NCBI RefSeq assembly: GCF_016756535.1
Contig: NZ_AP023248.1
Coordinates: 124,001-188,000 of the forward strand
DNA: 64,000 bases
From: Mesorhizobium sp. 131-2-1
GTDB taxonomy: Bacteria > Pseudomonadota > Alphaproteobacteria > Rhizobiales > Rhizobiaceae
Direction: 5' to 3'
Numbering within the stretch: position 1 is the stretch's first letter; every line of letters begins with the position of its first letter. The notes under the pieces are model-generated. The model did no database searches and was not told where the DNA came from. It worked only from the letters and a program-made list of their open reading frames with translations. The translations under genes were made by a program, and so were the position numbers. Below are positions 7,324 through 15,937 of the stretch, in pieces.

Positions 7324-7782
7324 GTGTTTAAGGTACTTCTCCTGTCCACTGTGATTTTGAACTCAGGCGCTGTGTTTATGGCGGCTAGTCAGAGCGACAA
7401 GCCGCGATCAAACGTGGACAATCCTATGTGGCCCGCTTCACTGAAATGGGAGTGCAAGACCGCTGCCAAAATCGTGTGTGAGCGTGATGGCAGTTGCTCG
7501 GTTGCTGAGGACCACACTGGATTTGTACTGAACTACGGCAGCAACGAAGCTGAGTTCCCGACCAGCAATGTCAGGATCAAACGCCACTATCAACAGACCG
7601 TACAGGGAAGCCCTTTGCAGCAGGAAGTTAAAGTCGAACTGGCCGACAATCGGGTTCTTTGGCTGACGGCCGTGGATGCCAGCCGCACTTATTCGCAAGC
7701 GTGGGTCGGCGCACTGAGCGAGCTGAAGGGTGGCGCGGTCCTGATGGTATCCGAGGGAGTCTATTGCATGCCGCACAAGTGA
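7324..7782 (+). CDS. Exported hypothetical protein downstream of trbM
   Basis: A 152-residue protein starting at GTG 7324 with GGGAGG six bases upstream. It has a short signal-type N-terminus ([24 protein letters not shown]) and a mature part with four cysteines ([21 protein letters not shown]) and beta-rich character. I do not recognise the family. It follows the trbM-like gene on the same strand after 57 bases and is probably co-transcribed, so an envelope role in transfer is plausible but unproven. The conjugation-linked gene set appears to end here. Confidence 0.65.
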   Translation: MFKVLLLSTVILNSGAVFMAASQSDKPRSNVDNPMWPASLKWECKTAAKIVCERDGSCSVAEDHTGFVLNYGSNEAEFPTSNVRIKRHYQQTVQGSPLQQEVKVELADNRVLWLTAVDASRTYSQAWVGALSELKGGAVLMVSEGVYCMPHK

Positions 7783-7816
7783 GTGCACCGAGAGGGGAGG
7801 CGAGCGAAGGCCGATA

Positions 7817-8128
7817 CTGCGCGACCCAGCTCACATCCACGCCATCTGCGAAGAGTACCGGGCCGTCGCCGGTATCGACCGGGGGCACGACCGGGCGGAC
7901 TTGACAGCCGGCAGGCGCATCGCCTGTCCGCTACTGGCCCTCTGGGGTACGCCGGGCGCGCTCGACGATTGGTGTGGCGACGTTGGCGGTCCGCTGGAGC
8001 TTTGGCGCGTTTGGGCTAACGACGTCCAGGGTCGAGCCCTCAGGGCGGGCCACTTCCCCGATGAGACGGCGCTGGCGCTGAGCACCTTCTTCGCGCCGCC
8101 TGAGCGCCGGGTTGGCATCCTGTCATAA
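7817..8128 (+). pseudogene. Haloacetate dehalogenase remnant (C-terminal third)
   Basis: An open frame of 103 codons without a proper start. It reads LRDPAHIHAICEEYRAVAGID, then RRIACPLLALWG and GRALRAGHFPDETALALSTFF before TAA. This is the C-terminal part of an alpha/beta-hydrolase of the fluoroacetate/haloacetate dehalogenase group. The catalytic histidine is in RAGHF, while the nucleophile half of the roughly 290-residue protein is absent. A short segment after GALDDW also looks altered compared with what I recall of the family. It lies at the point where conjugation-linked genes stop, so it is a likely scar of an insertion or deletion. Confidence 0.75.
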
Positions 8129-8263
8129 CGCTAGAGGTCGGCTCCGCGAGATTGCGCGACCAGCCAATTCCTAAGCCCTGACGATTTAGCAACCTGCCAA
8201 CGCGTTTTTAATGAGATATGCGCCGATGCCGGCTCGGACCGCACGTCGGTTGACGGTGAGTTT

Positions 8264-8311
8264 CTAGGGTCTGCGCTCGTCGCTACGCTCCTCGCTTCGC
8301 CCTAGGATGAC
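8264..8311. repeat. Palindromic intergenic repeat, copy 1
   Basis: About 48 bases bounded by CTAGGG and CCTAGG. The reverse complement matches the element at 10794-10843 in all but a few positions (shared core GGAGCGTAGCGACGAGCGCAG). Each copy is itself partly palindromic. It resembles the abundant RIME-like intergenic repeats I know from Mesorhizobium genomes. The remaining 8129-8428 holds no recognisable gene. Confidence 0.75.
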
Positions 8312-8428
8312 AACTGCACGGGCAACTCGCCAACCGCCGGCATTCGAGAAAGCGCTATTGGCTCAAGCCGGTGCAACCGATGCATGTGCCAAACCGTTGT
8401 GGCCGTGCATAATCGAGGGGTGCAGAGT

Positions 8429-10717
8429 TTGTCCTTCATACTCGACCGGCGCCGGTCCCTCGCGCTTGCGGCGATGGCGTTCATCTGGATGCCGGCCGCC
8501 GCCTACGCCGCCGAGAAGACCGGCATGTCCTCGGAAGGCATCTTCGTCCTTGAAATCATCCTGCTGCTGCTCGTCGGCCGCGGCATCGGCGAGTTGCTGG
8601 AGCGCATCGGCCAGCCGGCGGTGATGGGGCAACTGATCGGCGGCATCCTGCTCGGGCCCTCGTTGCTGGGCTGGTTGTGGCCGGCGGCCGAGCGCTTGGT
8701 GTTTGCCGGCGACGCGGCGCAGAAATCGATGATCAACGCGATCGCCCAGCTTGGCGTGCTGATGTTGCTTTTGCTCACCGGCATGGAGACGGATCTGCGC
8801 CTGGTGCGCCGGGTTGGCCGCGCCTGCTTCTCGATCTCGGCCGCCGGCGTGGCGGTGCCTTTCGCGATGGGCTTTGGCGCCGCCCAGTTCATGCCGGCCT
8901 CACTGCTTGCCGAAGGCAGCGAGCGGCTCGTCGCCGGCCTCTTCCTCGGCACGGCGCTGTCGATCTCCTCGGTCAAGATCGTCGCCATGGTGGTGCGCGA
9001 GATGAACTTTATGCGCCGCGACCTCGGCCAGGTCATCGTCTCCTCGGCGATCATCGAGGACACGATCGGCTGGATCATCATCGCCATCACCATCGGCATT
9101 GCCACTAAGGGCCGCATCGAGATCGGCAGCCTCGTCTTCACGATCCTGGGTGTCGGCGCCTTCATGGCGTTTTCCTTCACCCTCGGCCGCCGCATCGTCT
9201 TCGACGCCATCCGTTGGACCAACGATACTTTCCGCTCTGAATACGCCGTCGTCACCGTGATCCTCGCCATCATGGGCGCGATGGCGCTGATCACCGACCT
9301 GATCGGTGTCCATACAGTGCTCGGCGCCTTCGTCGCCGGCATATTGGTGGGCGAGTCGCCGATCCTGTCGCGCCATATCGAGGGTCAGTTGCGCGGCGTC
9401 ATTACGGCACTGTTCATGCCGGTGTTCTTCGGCGTCGCCGGCCTGTCGGCCGATCTCACCGTGCTCGTCGATCTGCAGCTTGCGATGCTCACCGTGGTGC
9501 TGGTCGCCATCGCCAGCATCGGCAAGTTCGCCGGCGCCTTCATCGGCGCCGAACTCTCCGGCATGAGCCGGCGCGAAGGCATCGCCGTCGGCTGCGGCAT
9601 GAACGCGCGCGGCTCGACCGAGGTCATCGTCGCCTCGATCGGCCTGTCGATCGGCGTGCTCTCGCACAACCTCTTCACCATGATCGTCACCATGGCCGTG
9701 ATCACCACCTTGGCGATGCCGCCGACGCTGCGCTGGGCGCTCGGCCGGCTGACGCTCGGCGAGACCGAGAAGAAGCGGCTGGAGCGCGAGGAGATCGACC
9801 AGCGCGGCTTCGTCGCCGGCCTCGAGCGGCTGCTGGTGGTGGTCGACGAAGGCGTCGTCGGCCGCTTCGCCGCCTACCTCGCTGGTGTCGTCGGCGCCGG
9901 CAAGCCGACGACGGTCCTGCATTCGAGCGGCGAGGGCGAGGCGGAGCCCGGCGAAAGTTCGCATATCGAGGAGATCGAAAAGGGCGCCGAGGAGAGCCGC
10001 GAGGCGGCGAAGAAGACGGACGAGACGCCGGTGCGCGAGGCGCCCGTCACTCGCCGCCGGCACGACGCGCCGCTCTCGACCGAGGCGGTGGCGAAGGAAG
10101 CGCGCAAGGGCTACGGCATGCTGTTGATCGGGCTTGGCCGCTCGCTGACCGCCAAGGGCGGCTTCACCCGACGCCTCGACGAGATCGCCGGCGCCTTCGA
10201 CGGCCCGCTCTGCCTGGTGCTGAAGCCGGTCGGCGCCGGCCGTCAGATGCCGAAGCTCGGCCCCGAGTCGGGCCGGATCCTGGTGCCGGTCAACGGCACG
10301 TCGGTAGCGCGCCGCGGCGCCGAGCTGGCGCTGGCGATCGCTGCAGTCACCGGCGCGCCGGTCAAGATGCTCTATGTCGCCCGGGTCGGCCGCGACGAGC
10401 CGCGCGACACCGTCTCGCATCGCCGCAGGGAAGCGGTGCTGAAGGACATCGTCGCGCTGGCCGATCGCTACGGCGTCGAGATCGAGACCGCCATCCGCAG
10501 CCGCGCCGCCGCCGCTGATGCCATTGCCAGGCAGGCCGGCAGGCAGGTGGCGCTGATTGTCATGGGCGTGGCGCGGCGGCCGGGCGACGAGCTCATCTTC
10601 GGCGAGACGACGAGCAGCGTGCTGCAGCGCTGTCCGTGCCCCGTGGTGCTGATCTCCGACGCCCGCCTGCGCCGCGACGACGAGGGCAGGGAGGCGCTGA
10701 GGTCGGGGACAGGGTGA
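8429..10717 (+). CDS. CPA2-type cation/proton antiporter with C-terminal UspA domain
   Basis: About 762 residues. After a hydrophobic N-terminus (SLALAAMAFIWMPAAAYAAE), residues 30-420 form an Na+/H+-exchanger domain of about 12 helices with the KefB-like patterns GQPAVMGQLIGGILLGPSLLG, ISSVKIVAMVVREM and CGMNARGSTEVIVASIGL. A charged linker (about 480-560) leads to a UspA-like nucleotide-binding domain with RILVPVNGTSVARRGAELAL and the terminal LIVMGVARRPGDE and SSVLQRCPCPVVLIS. It would exchange K+ or Na+ for protons across the inner membrane. TTG 8429 with GAGGGG eight bases upstream is the best start by ribosome site; ATG 8384 would add 15 residues. It stands alone, flanked by inverted repeat copies. 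Confidence 0.85.
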   Translation: MSFILDRRRSLALAAMAFIWMPAAAYAAEKTGMSSEGIFVLEIILLLLVGRGIGELLERIGQPAVMGQLIGGILLGPSLLGWLWPAAERLVFAGDAAQKSMINAIAQLGVLMLLLLTGMETDLRLVRRVGRACFSISAAGVAVPFAMGFGAAQFMPASLLAEGSERLVAGLFLGTALSISSVKIVAMVVREMNFMRRDLGQVIVSSAIIEDTIGWIIIAITIGIATKGRIEIGSLVFTILGVGAFMAFSFTLGRRIVFDAIRWTNDTFRSEYAVVTVILAIMGAMALITDLIGVHTVLGAFVAGILVGESPILSRHIEGQLRGVITALFMPVFFGVAGLSADLTVLVDLQLAMLTVVLVAIASIGKFAGAFIGAELSGMSRREGIAVGCGMNARGSTEVIVASIGLSIGVLSHNLFTMIVTMAVITTLAMPPTLRWALGRLTLGETEKKRLEREEIDQRGFVAGLERLLVVVDEGVVGRFAAYLAGVVGAGKPTTVLHSSGEGEAEPGESSHIEEIEKGAEESREAAKKTDETPVREAPVTRRRHDAPLSTEAVAKEARKGYGMLLIGLGRSLTAKGGFTRRLDEIAGAFDGPLCLVLKPVGAGRQMPKLGPESGRILVPVNGTSVARRGAELALAIAAVTGAPVKMLYVARVGRDEPRDTVSHRRREAVLKDIVALADRYGVEIETAIRSRAAAADAIARQAGRQVALIVMGVARRPGDELIFGETTSSVLQRCPCPVVLISDARLRRDDEGREALRSGTG

Positions 10718-10724
10718 TTGGCGA

Positions 10725-10743
10725 TCTCCCTCCTCGAGGGAGA
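10725..10743. terminator. Hairpin behind the antiporter gene
   Basis: TCTCCCTC at 10725-10732 pairs perfectly with GAGGGAGA at 10736-10743 around a three-base loop, seven bases after the antiporter stop. There is no T-run, so it is a weak or Rho-assisted terminator at best, or an mRNA-end stabiliser. Confidence 0.4.
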
Positions 10744-10793
10744 GATAGCCGGCAAAGCCAAAGGATTGTGAAGGAACGCGGCCTATCACCGTC

Positions 10794-10843
10794 GTCATCC
10801 TAGGGCGGAGCAAGGAGCGTAGCGACGAGCGCAGATCCTAAGG
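10794..10843. repeat. Palindromic intergenic repeat, copy 2 (inverted relative to copy 1)
   Basis: About 50 bases starting GTCATCCTAGGGCGGAG and containing GGAGCGTAGCGACGAGCGCAG. It is the near-identical reverse complement of 8264-8311. Together the two copies bracket the antiporter gene in opposite orientation. Confidence 0.75.
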
Positions 10844-11348
10844 CGTGGACTCAACATGGCGCAGCCATATTCGGAGTGAAGCCAGGTTGAGAGTAAGAAG
10901 AGTGCAGCGTCTTACGTCAATTATAATCAGACGGTAATGTGGTAGTAATTAGTATCGATCTGTCGATCCGGAACTTTGAGCAAGTCAAACCTACGCAGCA
11001 CTGATCGGATGCCCTGTATATTACAGCAATAATGCTTTCGATAGGTGCGATGAACGCTATGAAACGCTATGAAATATTAGGTGTTACTGATGAAAGTCGC
11101 ATAATCTATCTTATGGAACAAGACTTTTTTGTGTAAATACAATACCTTGTCGAGAGCGCGACTACGCGAGGCGACGTTCGTCGGTTTCAAAAATCGTACG
11201 CGACCCGGAAGCTCGCCAAGTGATCACGCAGGACATCCTTGTTGTAGCTCGGATTGCTGCGCGACCTGGGGATTGTCCGACGACTCGACCAAGGCCGAGC
11301 TCGAACGGCCCCATTGAAGGACAGGTTAAGGACCAGTCGCAACGCTTG
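10844..11348. other. AT-rich gene-free stretch
   Basis: No supportable gene. The part 10900-11140 is visibly richer in A and T than the surroundings and contains a 10-bp tandem duplication (AACGCTATGA at 11053 and 11063). It separates the antiporter from the decayed GNAT gene. No tRNA or attachment core was recognised. Confidence 0.5.
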
Positions 11349-11765
11349 TCAGTGATAGTAGATATCCAGGCGATTGCAGTCCCTGACCGACATGGCGATA
11401 TCGCAGGCGATTTTCGCTCGCGTTCCGGCACAGCGTCGCGCTACCGCCTGAGCACGCGTCTGAGCCTTCGCAGAACCCCATTTGTCCACCAAGCGCGTCG
11501 CTATCGCTTGCACTTTGGTCTCGTACAAACAGTTGCAGACATGCCGGCCACCGCCGGCCTGGTTTGGCCGAATGTAGTAGGTTCCAAGGATGGCGCCCGC
11601 TTCCTCGGCAACGAAGACTTCCTTGTCTGCTCCCATCCAGTAGGCAATTGCCACTGCCTGGCTCAGGTTGCGATCAAGCGTATAGGTTTCCCCCACTCGG
11701 ATCGTGGGCTCGAGGATCGACCAGATGGCGGGAGCGTCAGCGGATGAGGCGGGACGAATGTGCAT
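11349..11765 (-). pseudogene. GNAT acetyltransferase with degraded 3' half
   Basis: From ATG 11765 the first 75 or so residues are a normal GNAT N-acetyltransferase start (MHIRPASSADAPAIWSIL, VGETYTLDR, YWMGADKEVFVAEE, YYIRPNQAGGGRHVCNC). In relatives I know, the acetyl-CoA loop RGxGxA and a MQFNFVV strand follow. Here the sequence turns into LYETKVQAIATRLVDKW and arginine-rich text without those motifs. Total length is 138 codons against about 165 for the family. The break is near base 11537. It follows the class III PLP gene on the same strand and is probably inactive. Confidence 0.6.
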
Positions 11766-11847
11766 GACGGCGTGATCAGCGTTGCAGCGGGTGCTGAGAA
11801 ACGGATGGCAGCGGCAAGGCCCGGCCATTTGCTCGCAGGTATGCGGT

Positions 11848-13176
11848 CTAGCCTCTGACCTTGATGAGCGCGCGCTCTAGGGATGCAAGGAAGAGATCGA
11901 CATGCTCGGCCTGGCAAACCAGCGGCGGGCGCACCTTGAGTGTGTCCTCACTAGCCCCTGTCGAGCTGATAAGAACGGCATCATCCCGCATTGCGTTGAC
12001 CACATCCAAAGCCATTGCACGCCGGCTCGCTGCCGGAGCGCCTTCAGGACCCATGTCGACGCCAATGAAGAGTCCGGCATTTCGGATCCCACGAACGCCA
12101 TCATGTCGCTTTGCGATTTTCTCCACGCCCGCGCGGAGGCGCTGGCCCATGGCAAGCGCATTCTGGGGGATCTGATCACGTTGCAGGATCGTCAGTACAG
12201 CGTCTGCGGTCGCGATGCCAACCGTATTGCCGGCGAACGTGTTCGAGTAGCGCGCAGTGGCGCCGAACCGCTCCATCGGGGATTTGCGGCCAACGACAGC
12301 GCCGATCGGAAATCCGTTGCCCATCGGCTTGCCTAGGGTCACGAGATCCGGAACGATCCCGTGCCGCTCGAAGCCCCACATATGGGCGCCCGTTCGCCCG
12401 AAGCCCGGTTGAACTTCGTCGGCGATGACGAGGCCACCAGCCTCCCGCACAGTCGCCACGCCGCTGGCGATGAAGCCAGGCGGATCGACCCACACGCCGT
12501 CGCTGGAAAAGATACTGTCCATAAGCAGGGCCGCAACGCCGATGCCACGACGGTTCAGATCCAGAATGGCTGAACGGACCTGCGCCTGGAAGAAGTCCGC
12601 GGCCTGGGCTTCTGGCATGCCGGACGGTCCGGGCAGCGATACCATGCGCACGAACGGGCTGAGATTGACTGCGTCGCCCAGGTTCGGCGACACCGCGGCG
12701 ACCGCAGCGCTTGTGCCGTGATACGCATAGGAGGATACGATCACGCCTTCGTTGCCGCTGGCAAATCGCGCGATTCGCAAGGCCAGATCGTTGGATTCGC
12801 TCCCCGTGCAGGTGAAAACGACCCGATCAATTTCGTTCGGGAAGGTATCGACCAACCGCTCGGCATAGTCGACAAGTCTCGGCTCGAGATAGCGCGTGTT
12901 GGCGCTGATCTGGCCCGCCTGCTCGGCCATAGCGGCATTCACTTCCGGGTGGCAGTGGCCGAGAGACGGCACGTTATTGTAGAAGTCGAGATAGGCCCGC
13001 CCGTCAGGATCGTACAGCCACATCCCTTCGCCGCGAACAAAGTGCACGGGCCGGCGATATTGCAGCCGATAAGAAGCCCCTAGAACGCCGTCGCGGCGGG
13101 CAATCAGCTCCGCCTCGCGCCTGGGAAGGTGGGATGCGCCGGGTCTGTAACGATTAGGCATGAGATCTGTGGACAT
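11848..13176 (-). CDS. Class III aminotransferase-fold PLP enzyme, probable phospho-lyase (cassette A)
   Basis: A 442-residue fold-type I PLP enzyme. Seen motifs are YNNVPSLGHCHPEV, the phosphate-binding TGSESND (124-130), the PLP aspartate D253 in VIADEVQPGFGRTG and the PLP lysine K283 in LVTLGKPMGNG. The family includes aminotransferases, ethanolamine-phosphate phospho-lyase and 5-phosphohydroxylysine phospho-lyase. The gene directly follows (36-base gap) a phosphotransferase of hydroxylysine-kinase type, and the same pair occurs again at 45800-48243. I therefore infer that it removes phosphate and ammonia from a phosphorylated amino alcohol or hydroxy-amino acid to leave an aldehyde, which the aldehyde dehydrogenase at 15938 could oxidise. 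A plain transaminase role remains possible. Confidence 0.75.
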   Translation of the reverse strand: MSTDLMPNRYRPGASHLPRREAELIARRDGVLGASYRLQYRRPVHFVRGEGMWLYDPDGRAYLDFYNNVPSLGHCHPEVNAAMAEQAGQISANTRYLEPRLVDYAERLVDTFPNEIDRVVFTCTGSESNDLALRIARFASGNEGVIVSSYAYHGTSAAVAAVSPNLGDAVNLSPFVRMVSLPGPSGMPEAQAADFFQAQVRSAILDLNRRGIGVAALLMDSIFSSDGVWVDPPGFIASGVATVREAGGLVIADEVQPGFGRTGAHMWGFERHGIVPDLVTLGKPMGNGFPIGAVVGRKSPMERFGATARYSNTFAGNTVGIATADAVLTILQRDQIPQNALAMGQRLRAGVEKIAKRHDGVRGIRNAGLFIGVDMGPEGAPAASRRAMALDVVNAMRDDAVLISSTGASEDTLKVRPPLVCQAEHVDLFLASLERALIKVRG

Positions 13177-13212
13177 GTGCTGCTGCCTATCTGTGGGAGT
13201 AACTTGGTCGAT

Positions 13213-14334
13213 TCACCCTACTGGCGGCCGCGACGACGATATCGCGGCCACGACTGCCGCCTCGCCCGCTCTGCCATCAAGAGACGCCAAGATGGAGAGG
13301 CCGTGCTCGGCACGCGCGACGTTCTTTTTAATGTACTGGGCGTCAGCCGGGAAAAGGTGGGAGCGCCAGTAATTGACCAGGATCAATGCGCTTTGCCGCG
13401 CCCGCATCAGCCCGGCGAGCATACTTGCTTCCAGCGTCGAAAGCGCAATTACTGATGCATAGCCGGCAATCAGATGTTCGGCCCCACCCAAGGGAAGGGC
13501 CGGATCCTTTACCACGTGACTTGCTGCGATCGCCAGATCCTGAATCCTGGGGCTCCAGCAGCCATCGCCAAAATCAATAAACCCCACTCCCTGGCCAGTC
13601 ACCAGCATATTGAACGGGCTGGGATCATTGTGAGTGACCTGCCAGGCTACATTCGCGATTTGTGGCTCGATCAACTCCACATACTCGGCCATCGCCGCGC
13701 GGACGCTGTCGGCAATCCCACCGGATGGTAGGTATTGCTCCAGTTCCATCAGCCGCGACCAGCACCCGATATGCCAAAGAACAGGGCGATGGGCCGCGGG
13801 CACATTGACCCGCTCAAGGGCAAGGTCCAGCCGGGCCAGAGCGCTGCCAATTCGAAAAAGCAGCTCTGGAGCAGGCGTCTCCCAGTGCAGCGGAACGCCC
13901 TCAATCCGGCTCTGCAAGTACCCGCATACCCCCTCTTCCTCGAACATCAACGCGCCGCTGCCCGTGCGGAGCACTTCGGGTGCAACGAAGCCCCCAGCCC
14001 CTTGCAAGGCCGCCATGGCGGCGGTTTGGAAACGGAAGCTGCCAATCGCCTCCGGCCTTGTCGAGGTCTTCAGGATCAGTCGGCGGCCGTCCGTGAGGTT
14101 GACCTCGACCGTCCGCTCGACCTCGGAGGACAATGTCGCGATCAATCCCGCCAACCCATAATGGCGCTTCAGTAGTGCCGCCGGCATGTCCGGCTCGGCG
14201 GGATCCGGCCGAGCCGCCAGGATGGCGGCGGCTGCGCGAAAATAGGCCTCGGTTGAGGCTGCCGCGCAAGGCAGGTGGTCGCGTCCCGCAGCCAGGGACC
14301 TATTGTGCGGGACCAGATCGCTACAAGCACCCAA
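13213..14334 (-). CDS. APH-family phosphotransferase, hydroxylysine-kinase-like (cassette A)
   Basis: An aminoglycoside-phosphotransferase-fold kinase, 373 residues if the TTG at 14334 is used. Its catalytic loop is H235-N-D237-PSPF-N242 and its metal site is D254-F-G in GFIDFGDGCWSP, with LILKTS giving the ATP lysine near residue 89. The only in-frame ATG (14187) would start right at PAALLKRHYG and lose about 50 residues. TTG has GAGG about ten bases upstream, so the start is uncertain. Hydroxylysine kinase (HYKK) belongs to this fold and shares the GxIDFGD pattern. Lying between the HAD and PLP genes on one strand, it would phosphorylate the hydroxyl group on which the PLP enzyme then acts. 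Confidence 0.75.
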   Translation of the reverse strand: MGACSDLVPHNRSLAAGRDHLPCAAASTEAYFRAAAAILAARPDPAEPDMPAALLKRHYGLAGLIATLSSEVERTVEVNLTDGRRLILKTSTRPEAIGSFRFQTAAMAALQGAGGFVAPEVLRTGSGALMFEEEGVCGYLQSRIEGVPLHWETPAPELLFRIGSALARLDLALERVNVPAAHRPVLWHIGCWSRLMELEQYLPSGGIADSVRAAMAEYVELIEPQIANVAWQVTHNDPSPFNMLVTGQGVGFIDFGDGCWSPRIQDLAIAASHVVKDPALPLGGAEHLIAGYASVIALSTLEASMLAGLMRARQSALILVNYWRSHLFPADAQYIKKNVARAEHGLSILASLDGRAGEAAVVAAISSSRPPVG

Positions 14335-14496
14335 TTCGAATGATCCTCACCTGTTGGAAATGGTGTTCTTCATTCTGCCAAAGGAAGCAGGGCTCCGGCC
14401 ATGAGGCCCGCGCTTTTCATTTTTTGCGGCGGTTGCAACAGTTCCGCTGGCAGCGCGCGAAAACGGATATGAAAGGCCCGCCGCCCATCTTCGCCG

Positions 14497-15165
14497 TCAG
14501 ATCCCGAACACGCCTGGTAGCTGCGTCACATCGCGGATTTCGGTGTACTCGTAATAGGGGTTGGCCGGCTCATGGCCGCGGTTTACCCAGACCTTGCTCT
14601 GGATGCCCAGATCATAGGCGGACATCAGATCATGGCGGAACGACGAGGAAACGTGCGTAATGTCCTCCGGGCCGCATCCGAGCATATCGAACATGTATTC
14701 GAACGCCTTGAAGTGCGGCTTGTAGGCGCCCGCCTCTTCGGCAGTTAAGACGGCATGAAAGGGCGCACCGAGCTTTGCCACGTTCGACGGAATCTGCGCC
14801 ACCATGGAGTTCGTCAGGGTTACCAGCGGAATTTCCTTGGCCAGTCTGGCCAATCCCGCGGGCACGTCCGGATGCGGTCCCCACGTCGGGATACGATTGT
14901 AGATCGTTTCAGCGTCTTCGGCACGGAACGGGACATTGTTGCGCCGGCAGGCGCGCTCGAGCGCGTTGTGGACGATATCCGCGTAGGGCTTCCAGTCCTG
15001 CATCACCTCATCGAGGCGGTAACCTTGGAAATTCCTGATGAATTCATCCATGCGCGGCCCATCCAGAAGATGACCGAGTAGGTCCCGAGCGGCTTCCGCC
15101 ATCTGGAAATTGATCAGCGTGCCGTGGCAATCGAAGGTTACGTATTTCGGCCGGAAGCGAGCCAT
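14497..15165 (-). CDS. HAD-superfamily hydrolase, type II haloacid-dehalogenase-like (cassette A)
   Basis: A 222-residue HAD protein. The nucleophile is D12 in YVTFDCHGTL, followed by a helical cap (GYRLDEVMQDWKPY), motif II in TLTNSM, the lysine of motif III in AGAYKPHFKAFEYM and motif IV in ITHVSSSFRHDLMSAYDLG. It belongs with L-2-haloacid dehalogenases, many of which act on phosphates or unknown substrates. A close relative, well over half identical by eye, is encoded at 49505-50194 in cassette B, with the same WGPHPDVPAGL and VWVNRGHEPANP signatures. Repeated pairing with the kinase/PLP genes suggests a role in that pathway, perhaps clearing a dead-end phosphate; this is inference. Confidence 0.8.
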   Translation of the reverse strand: MARFRPKYVTFDCHGTLINFQMAEAARDLLGHLLDGPRMDEFIRNFQGYRLDEVMQDWKPYADIVHNALERACRRNNVPFRAEDAETIYNRIPTWGPHPDVPAGLARLAKEIPLVTLTNSMVAQIPSNVAKLGAPFHAVLTAEEAGAYKPHFKAFEYMFDMLGCGPEDITHVSSSFRHDLMSAYDLGIQSKVWVNRGHEPANPYYEYTEIRDVTQLPGVFGI

Positions 15166-15937
15166 GTTCCTGATCCCTGTAATCTGCTTATAGGAAAAAG
15201 GATAGCCACAGGCGTTGGGCAGAATGTGCCGGAACGCATGATCATTCAGCAGAGGGCCCTCCGATCTATCGCAAACCCAGCACGACCTTCGGCAGCACTT
15301 GCTTGGTTCGCCCTCCCGAGCCGAAACCGACCTGCTGCGCTCGCACTGTGTGCAGAGCCGAGCCGAATAGATCAGGGTCGTACTCGGTTCGGCACGCGTC
15401 TAGCGCGTCGTCGAGATGTCATGGACACCGTGAGGAACCGCAGGCAGCTATGGTGCGCCAGTTCATGCAATTCATCTCGAGTAAAGGTCGAGGAAATCCT
15501 CAACCCGTCATTCCGCCGACAGGATTCAACTGACGGGCCGTGCTCCGCAAACGCTATGAAGAGGTGCAGTTAGCCGGCATCAAACGTCACCATCCAACTC
15601 CCGTATCATCCCCGGCAAGCGTATTAAGTAGTGCCACGGCGGATCTCCTCTTCTTCGAGGAGGTTTATCCGCCCCACGTCCGACGTCGATCGCCAGATTT
15701 TGTGATTGACCCGCGCGTCTGCTTCATCCGTGCGATCGCCCGTCGCCTGCCACACTGCGCGAACAGAACGAGTACCAATACCGAATCCCCTATCGGAGCT
15801 GTTCAAGATCAAGACGCAGCCGGTCGGCGGTTCGGTCGCTGGAAACGGCCGGCAGGACATATCTTGCGGTGAGCGGTCCAGCTATCGAAACCAAACATGG
15901 GAACACCAACTCCCTCCACGCGCGGCGAAAATAACGC
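15166..15937. other. Gene-free interval inside cassette A
   Basis: About 770 bases between the aldehyde dehydrogenase stop and the HAD start, both on the minus strand. Short frames exist on both strands but none has a convincing ribosome site or a recognisable protein pattern. It probably holds the promoter for the HAD-kinase-PLP group, and may be the site of a past deletion. Confidence 0.45.

Noticed and set aside
8900..10813. A 637-codon open frame on the minus strand opposite the antiporter
   Set aside because: It is rich in Arg, His and Asp with low-complexity text, the mirror of a GC-rich gene; the plus strand shows a clear antiporter and UspA domain.
11053..15560. AACGCTATGA in tandem near 11053 and once more near 15549, considered as an attachment core
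   Set aside because: Only 10-11 bases, not next to an integrase or tRNA, and the flanks do not match; probably chance.
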